64,000 nucleotides of DNA from Bacteroidales bacterium (lineage in GTDB: Bacteria > Bacteroidota > Bacteroidia > Bacteroidales > WCHB1-69). This document shows positions 22,471 to 30,392 of this stretch, piece by piece. The translations under genes were made by a program, and so were the position numbers. The stretch covers positions 1-64,000 of the forward strand of contig JAFZWE010000006.1 in the NCBI GenBank assembly GCA_017617445.1, read 5' to 3'. How positions within the stretch are numbered: the first letter of the stretch is position 1; each line of letters starts with the position of its first letter. Below the pieces are notes generated by a model. That model saw nothing but the letters and a program-made list of their open reading frames with translations. It made no database searches and was not told where the DNA came from.

Positions 22471-24495
22471 GTGAAACGGTTCACTCTTCTGCTCTGCTTT
22501 TTGCTCGCCGCCCTTTGGGTTCCTGTTGCTGCCCAAGAGGAAGACGAGGACCCTTGCGCTCAAACCTTTCCCAAAAACATTGAAAAGGAGTTCAAAAAAG
22601 CCAGGGATTTACAGAAATCAGGCAAAAAATCAGAGGCCAATGCCATTTACAGAGATATTCTGGAGGAATACCCCGAGCATCTGGAAGCCAACTACTACCT
22701 CGCACTCAGTTACTATCTACCCATCCAACTAAACGATTATGTAATTGAAAGAAAGCAAGATGCCGTTGAAGTCATCCAGGCAGCCGACCGCATGTACGCC
22801 GTTTGTCCCCACCACAGAATCATCGTTCATCTGTATGCCGCCCGCATGGCCTACCAAATCGAGGATTTCAACCAGGCCATCAAACATGCACAGGTGCTGA
22901 TGGACAATCCGGATTTGGTGAAAAACATGGATGACCTGGAGTTTGCAGAGGCCATCATCAAAAACGCCAAACGTTTTGCCGTTCTGCTCAACAACCCTGT
23001 CCCCTTTGACCCGCATCCCGTGCCGGGCATCAGCACCTCCCATGACGAATACCTCGCCACCATTTCCCCCGATGCCGAATACTTCTACTTCACCCGGCGC
23101 CAGCCCTACCGCAAGCAGACCGCCTTCGGGACGGAAACCACCGACCGCGAGTTCTTCTCGTTCAGCGCCAAAGACAACTTCGGGAATTTCGGGCCCGGGC
23201 AGCCGCTCCCCTACCCTTTCAACGAATCCATGGGAGAGGGCAGCCCCACCATCAACTTAGCCAACGACCTGCTCATCTTCTCCATGCTGCATGAAGTCCG
23301 TCTCAAAGATGAAAGAGGTCAAGAGGTGGTTTACCCCAACTACGATCTCTATTACTCCACTTTTGACGGAGAGGACTGGTCGGACCCGCGTTCACTGAGC
23401 GAAAAAGTCAACCGTGCAGACTCCTGGGAGTCACAGCCATCACTCAGCTCCGACGGAAAATTCCTGTTCTTTGCCTCCGACCGCCCCGGCGGGTATGGCG
23501 GCTCCGACATCTGGCTCACCGAGCGCGATGCCAACGGCAACTGGCAATCCCCCGTCAACCTCGGGCCTACCATCAACACCAAAGGCAACGAACGCTCCCC
23601 CTTCCTGCATACCGACAGCAAAACCCTCTACTTCTCCTCCTCAGGACATGGCGGCATCGGCGGCATGGACATCTACTACTCCAAACTGTCTGACAACGGG
23701 AAATGGAACACTCCCGTCAATATCGGCTACCCCATCAACTCTGAAAACGACGATGTGGACTTTTTCGTCAGCCTTGACGGCGCCACTGCCTACTTCTCCT
23801 CCAACAACATTGACACACGGTGCTGGAACATCTACAGTTTTGAACTTTACGAGGCAGCACGCCCCAAAAGTATGATGCTGATCAAGGGCAACGTCACCTC
23901 CGATGACCATGAGAAGGTGAATGCCGTGGTGGAACTCCGCGACGAGGAATCCAACATCATCGCCACCACCACCGTCAACGAACATACCGGCCATTATGCC
24001 ATGGCCACCCAGGTGGACACCCAAAAAACGCAGAATCTGATTGTGAACATCAAACAGGAGGGGTACGCCTACGATACCAAAATGGTCAATGTGGGTCCGG
24101 AAACCCAAAAAATCGTCACCTCCGACGCGGAAGTCAAACGCATTGAGGTGGGCAAAGTGTGCGACCTGCACGACATCTTTTTTGCCACCAACTCCTACAC
24201 CCTGACCGACGAATCCAAACGTCTGATTGACCTTTTTGCAGATTTCCTTGAGCACAACCCCGCTGTCAAAGCGGAAATCCAAGGGCATACCGACGATATC
24301 GGCAATGACAACGACAACCTGATTTTGTCGGACAGACGTGCGCAGTCGGTTTACAACTACTTGATTGAAAAAGGCATCTCCAAAAACCGCATCCGCTATA
24401 AAGGGTATGGGGAAAGCCGTCCCGTAGCCCCCAACACCACTCCCGAGGGGCGTGCCAAAAACCGTCGGACTGTTTTTTTAATTTATGAGCGATAA
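22471..24495 (+). CDS. porE: PorE-like TPR/PD40/CRD/OmpA envelope protein
   Basis: 674 residues from a GTG start (22471, MKRFTLLL), chosen because it opens a clean signal peptide ending VAAQ. Domains in order: TPR-like helices at about 30-130; WD40-like PD40 propeller strands at about 200-440 (FLFFASDRPGGYGGSDIWL, TLYFSSSGHGGIGGMDIYY); a carboxypeptidase-regulatory-like domain at about 468-559; OmpA peptidoglycan-binding domain at about 560-674 (IQGHTDDIGNDNDN, GYGESRPV, GRAKNRRTVF). This is the layout of PorE, an envelope component of the type IX secretion system in Porphyromonas gingivalis. That protein is a lipoprotein; no lipobox is visible here. Other Bacteroidota proteins share this layout, so identity is probable, not certain. 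Confidence 0.7.
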   Translation: MKRFTLLLCFLLAALWVPVAAQEEDEDPCAQTFPKNIEKEFKKARDLQKSGKKSEANAIYRDILEEYPEHLEANYYLALSYYLPIQLNDYVIERKQDAVEVIQAADRMYAVCPHHRIIVHLYAARMAYQIEDFNQAIKHAQVLMDNPDLVKNMDDLEFAEAIIKNAKRFAVLLNNPVPFDPHPVPGISTSHDEYLATISPDAEYFYFTRRQPYRKQTAFGTETTDREFFSFSAKDNFGNFGPGQPLPYPFNESMGEGSPTINLANDLLIFSMLHEVRLKDERGQEVVYPNYDLYYSTFDGEDWSDPRSLSEKVNRADSWESQPSLSSDGKFLFFASDRPGGYGGSDIWLTERDANGNWQSPVNLGPTINTKGNERSPFLHTDSKTLYFSSSGHGGIGGMDIYYSKLSDNGKWNTPVNIGYPINSENDDVDFFVSLDGATAYFSSNNIDTRCWNIYSFELYEAARPKSMMLIKGNVTSDDHEKVNAVVELRDEESNIIATTTVNEHTGHYAMATQVDTQKTQNLIVNIKQEGYAYDTKMVNVGPETQKIVTSDAEVKRIEVGKVCDLHDIFFATNSYTLTDESKRLIDLFADFLEHNPAVKAEIQGHTDDIGNDNDNLILSDRRAQSVYNYLIEKGISKNRIRYKGYGESRPVAPNTTPEGRAKNRRTVFLIYER

Positions 24496-25417
24496 AAAAA
24501 ACACATTTCTGTTCCCGTCCCAGCCGTTCCTTTCCGGAAAGCCCTACTGGGTGCAACTGGTGGTACTGTTTTTTCTCACCCTTTTCTGCATGATTCTCTT
24601 CAGCGCGACAAGCGGAATCGCGGCACGGATAATTTACGGGAATGACATTCTGGAAGCACCTACGGCCTCCTTCTATCGTTTTGTCCAGTTCTTCAATGCC
24701 GTCGGAACATTTCTTGTTCCGGCATTGCTTTTTGCCTTTCTGCTTGAACGGAAATGGTTCTCCTTCAACCTGGCCTGCCGCAGCATCCACCAACCGGCCG
24801 TTGTGGCACTGATTCTCCTGCTCTCCTTTGCCCTGTTGCCTGTCATCGGCCTTCTCGTCACGCTCAACGGGATGATTCACCTGCCCGACTCCTGGGCTGC
24901 CGTAGAGCAGTGGATGACCAAACACGAGCAAGCCTCCACTCTGGTGCTGGAAACCATGTTAAACGATACCTCCGTTGCCATCCTGCTGCTGAACCTTTTC
25001 CTGTGTGCAGTATTGCCAGCATTATGCGAGGAGTTTTTTTTCCGAGGCACCCTGCAACAGTTGTTTCAAAGATGGTTCGGGAATGCGCATGTGGCCATTT
25101 GGTCCACAGCTTTCATTTTCAGCGCGATACACCTGCAATTCGGAGGATTTTTCGCTCGCTGGCTATTGGGAGCTTACCTGGGCTATCTGTTCTGGTGGAG
25201 CCAATCCCTATGGCTTCCCATCCTCGCCCATCTGCTGCACAATGCCATCAGCATCCTACTGCAATTCTTCATCAGCCAGTCTGGAATCACCCTCCCCCAA
25301 GAGACATCCCTGTCGGCGCAACTTCCCGTCGCACTCCTGTCCCTCTCCCTGTGTGCAGGGCTGATTTTCATGGTTCACAAACTATTAAAAAGCAGAGAGC
25401 CTGAGACTACCGAATAA
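24485..25417 (+). CDS. CPBP-family intramembrane metalloprotease
   Basis: 310 residues with about eight hydrophobic segments. The Abi/CPBP motif EExxxR is present in LPALCEEFFFRGTLQQLF, with a downstream histidine motif in FIFSAIHLQFGGF and a third in PILAHLLHNAISIL, supplying the expected glutamates and histidines for an integral-membrane protease of the CAAX-processing/Abi type. Substrate unknown; members act in protein maturation or self-immunity. It overlaps the end of the PorE-like gene by 11 bp, suggesting translational coupling, and its own end overlaps ruvC by 11 bp on the opposite strand. Confidence 0.85.
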   Translation: MSDKKNTFLFPSQPFLSGKPYWVQLVVLFFLTLFCMILFSATSGIAARIIYGNDILEAPTASFYRFVQFFNAVGTFLVPALLFAFLLERKWFSFNLACRSIHQPAVVALILLLSFALLPVIGLLVTLNGMIHLPDSWAAVEQWMTKHEQASTLVLETMLNDTSVAILLLNLFLCAVLPALCEEFFFRGTLQQLFQRWFGNAHVAIWSTAFIFSAIHLQFGGFFARWLLGAYLGYLFWWSQSLWLPILAHLLHNAISILLQFFISQSGITLPQETSLSAQLPVALLSLSLCAGLIFMVHKLLKSREPETTE

Positions 25418-25973
25418 TTCTGTCTTGATTCTGGCTCAAGAAAGCCGCCCAGCTGTTGGCCTTGCCCTTGCCAAAATCCAACCGGCATTGCAGGTGGTGA
25501 CATACCGCCGCCGCCAGCGCATCCGTGGCATCCAGATAGGGACTTTCTGAAGAAAAATCATACATGTGGTGCAGCATGGCCGCCACCTGTTCCTTGGATG
25601 CGCTGCCCTTACCCGTAATAGACTGTTTGATGCGGCGGGGCGTGTACTCAAAAACCTCCATCCCCGCATGAAGGCACGCCCCGATAGCCACCCCCTGTGC
25701 GCGCCCCAATTTCAGCATGGACTGCGGGTTCTTTCCATAGAACGGCTCCTCAATGGACAAGATATCAGGATGATACTGTTCTATCAGCTGGGTCACCCCG
25801 TCATAAATGGCTTTCAACTTGGAACACTGGTCTGACAAGCGATTCATTTTCAGCACATCCAGCGTGACAATCTCGCTATTGCGGAGACGGGTTTTCAGGA
25901 GGGCGTACCCCATGATATTCGTCCCAGGGTCAATGCCCAAAATGAGGTGTTCGGTAAGGGTGGAATCAGGCAT
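25407..25973 (-). CDS. ruvC: Holliday junction endonuclease RuvC
   Basis: 188 residues from MPDSTLTEH. Catalytic acids: D15 in LILGIDPGTNIMGYALL, the glutamate in ILSIEEPFYGKNPQS, and the C-terminal DATDALAAAVCHHLQ. It resolves Holliday junctions with RuvAB in recombination and repair. A longer frame could start at 26015, but this would overlap the upstream aspartyl-protease gene by 32 bp and add a non-conserved leader, so I chose 25973. Last gene of the lpdA-protease-ruvC minus-strand group. Confidence 0.93.
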   Translation of the reverse strand: MPDSTLTEHLILGIDPGTNIMGYALLKTRLRNSEIVTLDVLKMNRLSDQCSKLKAIYDGVTQLIEQYHPDILSIEEPFYGKNPQSMLKLGRAQGVAIGACLHAGMEVFEYTPRRIKQSITGKGSASKEQVAAMLHHMYDFSSESPYLDATDALAAAVCHHLQCRLDFGKGKANSWAAFLSQNQDRIIR

Positions 25974-25983
25974 GGGGGTGAAT

Positions 25984-26403
25984 TTAACGATGTAGGATGA
26001 GGGTTTGGGTGGCATAATCTATCACTGCCCGATGGCCTTTGAGGAAATCGCCGCCGAGAATACCCCGGATGGGCTTGAACCCGACCTGTTCGTACATTTC
26101 ATTCACCTGTTGGAGGTCCAGCAGGCGGGCGAGAAGGTCGGGAAAACGCATGTTGCCAATTTTGAGTCCGTTCACCTTGGAGATGTGCACGTCAATTTCA
26201 CCTCCGATGGCCACATTCACGTCATCCCGTGCAATTTCAGCGGCATCTTCCAGGCAAACAGACTCAATGAAAGTACGGTCGAAGCAAATGTGGTTGGCGC
26301 CTGTATCCACCAACATCCAGACGGGCTGTCCGTACAGTGTTGCTTTGATGACAGGGTGGAACCCTTGCGGGTCCAGTTCCCACAAATGCAGTTTCAACTT
26401 CAT
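25984..26403 (-). CDS. Retropepsin-like aspartyl protease, single domain
   Basis: 139 residues. A single catalytic motif LVDTGANHICFD (D33) is followed by beta-strands and the second family element IRGILGGDFLKGHRAVIDY. One DTG motif per chain means the active enzyme should be a homodimer, as in retropepsins and the bacterial aspartyl-protease group. No signal peptide or membrane segment, so it is probably cytosolic. It lies 10 bp upstream of ruvC and 13 bp downstream of lpdA on the same strand. Substrate unknown. Confidence 0.82.
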   Translation of the reverse strand: MKLKLHLWELDPQGFHPVIKATLYGQPVWMLVDTGANHICFDRTFIESVCLEDAAEIARDDVNVAIGGEIDVHISKVNGLKIGNMRFPDLLARLLDLQQVNEMYEQVGFKPIRGILGGDFLKGHRAVIDYATQTLILHR

Positions 26404-26416
26404 GGTTGATGGCAGG

Positions 26417-27811
26417 TTAGAGGTGTACGCACTCCTCGTAAGCGGCGGCGGTGGCCTCCATGATGGCTTCGGAGAGGGTGGGATGCGGATGGACGGCGCG
26501 GAGCAGTTCCGTGCCTTTCACATGCTGCTGGCGGGCGAGCACGATACCCGACACCATTTCCGTCACATTCTCCCCAATCATGTGGCAACCCAGAATCTCG
26601 TCAGTTTTCTTGTCAAAGATGATCTTGATCATGCCATCGCGGTTGCCGGAAGCGGTGGCCTTGCCTGAGGCGGTGAAAGGGAACTTGCCGATGCGCAGCT
26701 CGTAACCTGCCTCCAAGGCTTTCTTTTCCGTCAAGCCCACGGAGGCGATTTCCGGAGTGGTATAGGTACAACCGGGGATGTTTCCATAGTCCACCGGAAT
26801 GGGATCCAGGCCGGCGATTTTCTCCACGCACACCAGTGCTTCGTGGGAAGCCACGTGCGCGAGGGCGGGGCCGGGCACGATATCTCCGATGGCGTAAACG
26901 CCCTTGCATTTCGTGCGGTAGAACTCATCCACCACCACTTTGCCACGTTCCACCTCAATGCCAAGCTTGTCCAGACCAAGTCCTTCCAGGTTAGTCACCA
27001 CGCCGACAGCAGAAAGCACCACATCACACTCTATTTCAGTAATTTTCTCTTTTGCATCTTTCACTGTCACCTTGCATTTTTCGCCGGTAGTGTCCACGCT
27101 TTCCACGGAAGAGGAGGTCATCACCTTCACGCCATTCTTGCGGAAAGCACGTTCCAGCTGTTTGGAAATCTCCTCGTCCTCTACAGGAACCAGATTGGGC
27201 AGGAACTCCACGATGGTCACTTTAGTACCGAGTGTGGAATAGAAATGGGCAAATTCACTGCCGATGGCGCCGGAGCCCATCACCACCATGGATTCGGGAA
27301 GCTTGGGCAGAGTAAGCGCCATGCGATAGCCGATAATTTTCTCGCCATCCTGCTTGATGTGAGGAAGTTCCTTGGAACGCGCCCCCGTTGCCAGGATGAT
27401 GTGCTCCGCCTCATAAGTTCCCACAGAACCATCAGAGAGATCCACCTTCACCTTGCGGTCCGGCGTGAGGGAGGCAAATCCCTCAATGACATCCACATTG
27501 TTCTTTTTCAATAAGAACTGCACCCCTTTGCTCATGGTTTCAGCTACGGTACGGCTGCGTTTGACCATAGCTTCAAAATCCGGCTTGGCGGGAGTGTCCA
27601 GCACAACACCATAATTCTCAGCATGTTTCATATAATTATACACTTGTGCCGATTTCAGCAGCGCTTTCGTGGGAATACATCCCCAATTGAGACAAATACC
27701 GCCCAGTTCACCGCCTTCAACCACAGCCGTCTTCATACCCAACTGGCTGGCGCGAATCGCAGCCACATAACCTCCGGGACCACTCCCGATAACTATCACA
27801 TCGTAATTCAT
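26417..27811 (-). CDS. lpdA: Dihydrolipoyl dehydrogenase
   Basis: 464 residues. FAD motif VIVIGSGPGGYVAAIRASQ, redox disulfide C40/C45 in GGICLNWGCIPTKALL, NAD motif MVVMGSGAIGSEFAHFYS, second FAD motif GVYAIGDIVPGP and the C-terminal catalytic His-Glu region AVHPHPTLSEAIMEA are all present. It is the E3 subunit that reoxidises dihydrolipoamide in 2-oxoacid dehydrogenases or glycine cleavage. None of these partner genes is nearby. It leads a minus-strand group with the aspartyl protease and ruvC. A TACTTTTG box lies 121 nt upstream. Confidence 0.96.
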   Translation of the reverse strand: MNYDVIVIGSGPGGYVAAIRASQLGMKTAVVEGGELGGICLNWGCIPTKALLKSAQVYNYMKHAENYGVVLDTPAKPDFEAMVKRSRTVAETMSKGVQFLLKKNNVDVIEGFASLTPDRKVKVDLSDGSVGTYEAEHIILATGARSKELPHIKQDGEKIIGYRMALTLPKLPESMVVMGSGAIGSEFAHFYSTLGTKVTIVEFLPNLVPVEDEEISKQLERAFRKNGVKVMTSSSVESVDTTGEKCKVTVKDAKEKITEIECDVVLSAVGVVTNLEGLGLDKLGIEVERGKVVVDEFYRTKCKGVYAIGDIVPGPALAHVASHEALVCVEKIAGLDPIPVDYGNIPGCTYTTPEIASVGLTEKKALEAGYELRIGKFPFTASGKATASGNRDGMIKIIFDKKTDEILGCHMIGENVTEMVSGIVLARQQHVKGTELLRAVHPHPTLSEAIMEATAAAYEECVHL

Positions 27812-27931
27812 AAACTTGTTTTTTAAGATTGTTTTATTTTATAATTTAATGATTATCAATATTTTCAAAACCAAAACTCCCCATTCATCCTCTAAAAAAG
27901 AAAGACAAAATTCACTTGGGATTAGGTGTTG

Positions 27932-27939
27932 CAAAAGTA
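27932..27939 (-). promoter_or_regulatory. -7 box (TACTTTTG) for lpdA
   Basis: TAnnTTTG on the minus strand, 120 nt before the lpdA ATG, implying a leader of over 100 nt in which no riboswitch could be recognised. Confidence 0.5.
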
Positions 27940-28019
27940 CACGATTTTTTTGAATTTTAAATGAATAAAAAAATGGCATTTTCTCCTCAAAAAAAAGACA
28001 TTTTTCACAAAAATAGTAC

Positions 28020-28027
28020 TACTTTTG
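28020..28027 (+). promoter_or_regulatory. -7 box (TACTTTTG) for the endonuclease I gene
   Basis: TAnnTTTG followed by CATC, 20 nt before the ATG at 28048. It lies within a longer open frame and fixes the start. Confidence 0.6.
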
Positions 28028-28047
28028 CATCGCTAAAAATACATACA

Positions 28048-30285
28048 ATGAAGAAAAAATTACTTTCCACCATTGGATTCTGCATGTTAGGATTTTTCGC
28101 CATAGCACAGATTCCGGAAGGATATTATTCCCGTGCCATCGGAAAGAGCGGACAGGAGTTGAAAGAGGTCCTTTGTGACATTCTCACGGACGGGCATCAC
28201 TTCATGACCAACGGTTATGGAAGCCCCATCACTTACGGCAGCATTCCCTTTTTCACCTTTTTGACCACAGATCCCAACTCACTGGAAGATTCCACAGTGT
28301 ATGACATTTACCGGAACTGCAGCAATCTGTATTACGACATGCAGCACAGTGTGCCGGAAGGTCCCATGACCGAATGTGCCTATTGGGAGCAAGAGCACAT
28401 CTTCTGCCGCAACTGGATGGGGGGCAACACTGCCTGTGCCGGAACGATGCAAGCCAGCGACATGCACAACCTCTATCCGGCAGACTGCATCAACAACCTC
28501 CGAAGCAACTATGCCTTCGGCATTGTGGACCATGCGGCCTCCAACATCATGACTTTCAGCAACGGTTCCCGGAAAGGGACGGGCGGTTACTTTGTCGGCA
28601 CTGCCGACGACGAGCACTATTCGGGCACGGTGTATGAGCCCGTGATGGAAGCGCGCGGCGACATCGCAAGAACCATCTTCTACATGGCCACACGCTACAT
28701 GCACGAGACCAGTTTCAATGGGGACAACGCCCCCATGAGCACATGCGACGCCAGTGGAGTGGGGCTCAAGCCCTGGGCCGTGGCCATGCTCATTGAGTGG
28801 CATCATGCCGACCCCGTGGATGAGCGCGACAGTCTGCGCAACAACGCAGTGTACCGTCTCCAAGGCAACCGCAACCCCTACGTGGACCATCCCGAACTGG
28901 TGGACCTGATCTGGGGCGGCATCACTGACACTTTTGCCGGGACACCCGTGGAATACACACTTCCTGAAATCTACCACTTTGAGGTGGAAAACCTCCACTC
29001 TCTGGTCATCACCTTCAACACGCCGATGGAAGAGGAGCCCCTCGGGAACACGGAAAACTATGCCATTGTGCGAAGCACCAACATGCTTTACGCCCTTCAT
29101 CCCGCCTCGGTGGAGGTGATAGATCCTTTCACTGTGGTACTGAACCTGGACAGCAGCGGACTCACTCCCGGCATCGGTTACTATTGCAACGTGGCAGGGA
29201 TGCCCGCACTCAACGGGTGGTTCAGCCGCAGCACCACCTTCCATTTCGTTTATGGTGTCAACAGCCGCCAGCGCACCCTGGCCGCCTGGACATTTGACGA
29301 AACCCAGGACTACGACCTCATGCCGGTCATCCCGGCCAACTATGGGGACACGCTCTTTTCCGTCATGCAGTTTTCCGAAGATTACCTGCCCCAACACATC
29401 GTCACCCGGAGTGGCAGCCGTGTCGGGGACCCACGGGTTCCGCAAAATGCCGGCAGAGCCGTCAGCTTCAAGCAGCACACTGGTTCCGGCGCCCACGAGT
29501 GCGACACCGCGCTGTACTTCACCCTTCGCGCCAGCACCCTGCTGTTTGAGAACATCAGCCTCTCCTTCGCCCGCAGTTTCACCTCCAGCTCCTGCAGGTA
29601 CTACAAATACTACTACAGCACCACAGGAGACTCCACCTCCTACATCCTGTTCAAGGAGGACAATTTCAACACAGACACCCTCAGCGACAATTTTGACCTA
29701 CAGTACTTCAACCTCTCCGACATCAGCGAGCTCAACAACACCGATTCCATCTTCTTCATGATCAAAATGTACGGGGCCATCAGCGGAACGGGGCGTGCCA
29801 GCTTTGACAATTTCTGCATTGCGGGAGAAAAATGCCGCCACGGGATATATTACACAGACACCGTGGTCTCCGGACGAAGCTACGACCGCTACGGCTTCCA
29901 TCTCACCCCCAGCCAGACACAGCTGAGCGGGGACATGAACGAATTCACCAGCACCTATGAAAGAGTAGTGGCGCAGGAGGATGACTGCGACAGCGTTTTC
30001 ACCCTGACATTGCACATCATCAGCGAAACAGGGATACAGGCATCCTTGGAACCCGAAACTTTCAACCTGCGCCCCAACCCGGCACACGAGACAGTCACCG
30101 TCTGTGGCGAGGGACTTTCCGAAATCCGTTTGTACACACTGATCGGCCAGCAGCTCGTCACCATTTCTGCCGATGAAAGCGGAGAAACACAGATTTCTCT
30201 TGCAGGCGCACGACCGGGAATCTACATCATCCAAGGAATTTATCACGACGGACGCACCGTGTCGCAGAAACTCATTCTGCAATAG
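28048..30285 (+). CDS. T9SS-exported endonuclease I family nuclease
   Basis: 745 residues. The signal peptide ends AIAQ. An endonuclease I domain follows: WEQEHIFCRNWMGG holds the catalytic histidine region (H117), and SDMHNLYPADCINNLRSNYA matches the family's second block. Further beta-sandwich segments lead to a C-terminal T9SS type A sorting domain (FNLRPNPAHETVTVCG to GIYIIQ and KLILQ) at about 665-745. The family cuts DNA and RNA non-specifically; the sorting domain predicts export across the outer membrane to the surface or medium. It precedes the TonB receptor and DUF5689 genes, with which it may form a nucleic-acid scavenging locus. The start at MKKKLL is set by the box at 28020-28027. 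Confidence 0.88.
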   Translation: MKKKLLSTIGFCMLGFFAIAQIPEGYYSRAIGKSGQELKEVLCDILTDGHHFMTNGYGSPITYGSIPFFTFLTTDPNSLEDSTVYDIYRNCSNLYYDMQHSVPEGPMTECAYWEQEHIFCRNWMGGNTACAGTMQASDMHNLYPADCINNLRSNYAFGIVDHAASNIMTFSNGSRKGTGGYFVGTADDEHYSGTVYEPVMEARGDIARTIFYMATRYMHETSFNGDNAPMSTCDASGVGLKPWAVAMLIEWHHADPVDERDSLRNNAVYRLQGNRNPYVDHPELVDLIWGGITDTFAGTPVEYTLPEIYHFEVENLHSLVITFNTPMEEEPLGNTENYAIVRSTNMLYALHPASVEVIDPFTVVLNLDSSGLTPGIGYYCNVAGMPALNGWFSRSTTFHFVYGVNSRQRTLAAWTFDETQDYDLMPVIPANYGDTLFSVMQFSEDYLPQHIVTRSGSRVGDPRVPQNAGRAVSFKQHTGSGAHECDTALYFTLRASTLLFENISLSFARSFTSSSCRYYKYYYSTTGDSTSYILFKEDNFNTDTLSDNFDLQYFNLSDISELNNTDSIFFMIKMYGAISGTGRASFDNFCIAGEKCRHGIYYTDTVVSGRSYDRYGFHLTPSQTQLSGDMNEFTSTYERVVAQEDDCDSVFTLTLHIISETGIQASLEPETFNLRPNPAHETVTVCGEGLSEIRLYTLIGQQLVTISADESGETQISLAGARPGIYIIQGIYHDGRTVSQKLILQ

Positions 30286-30354
30286 TAGAAAAAACTTCTT
30301 TGACCGCGAATGAAAAAAGCAAAAGAAAGTCCTTCGGAATCCGCGAAAATAATG

Positions 30355-30362
30355 TAACTTTG
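30355..30362 (+). promoter_or_regulatory. -7 box (TAACTTTG) for the TonB-dependent receptor operon
   Basis: TAnnTTTG followed by CCGC, 30 nt before the ATG at 30393, so receptor and DUF5689 genes can be expressed apart from the nuclease. Confidence 0.55.
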
Positions 30363-30392
30363 CCGCTTGAAATTTTAACCAAAACACACCTT

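Noticed and set aside
28279-29496. 405-codon open frame antisense to the endonuclease gene
   Set aside because: Shadow of a GC-rich coding frame; no motifs and an unlikely residue composition.
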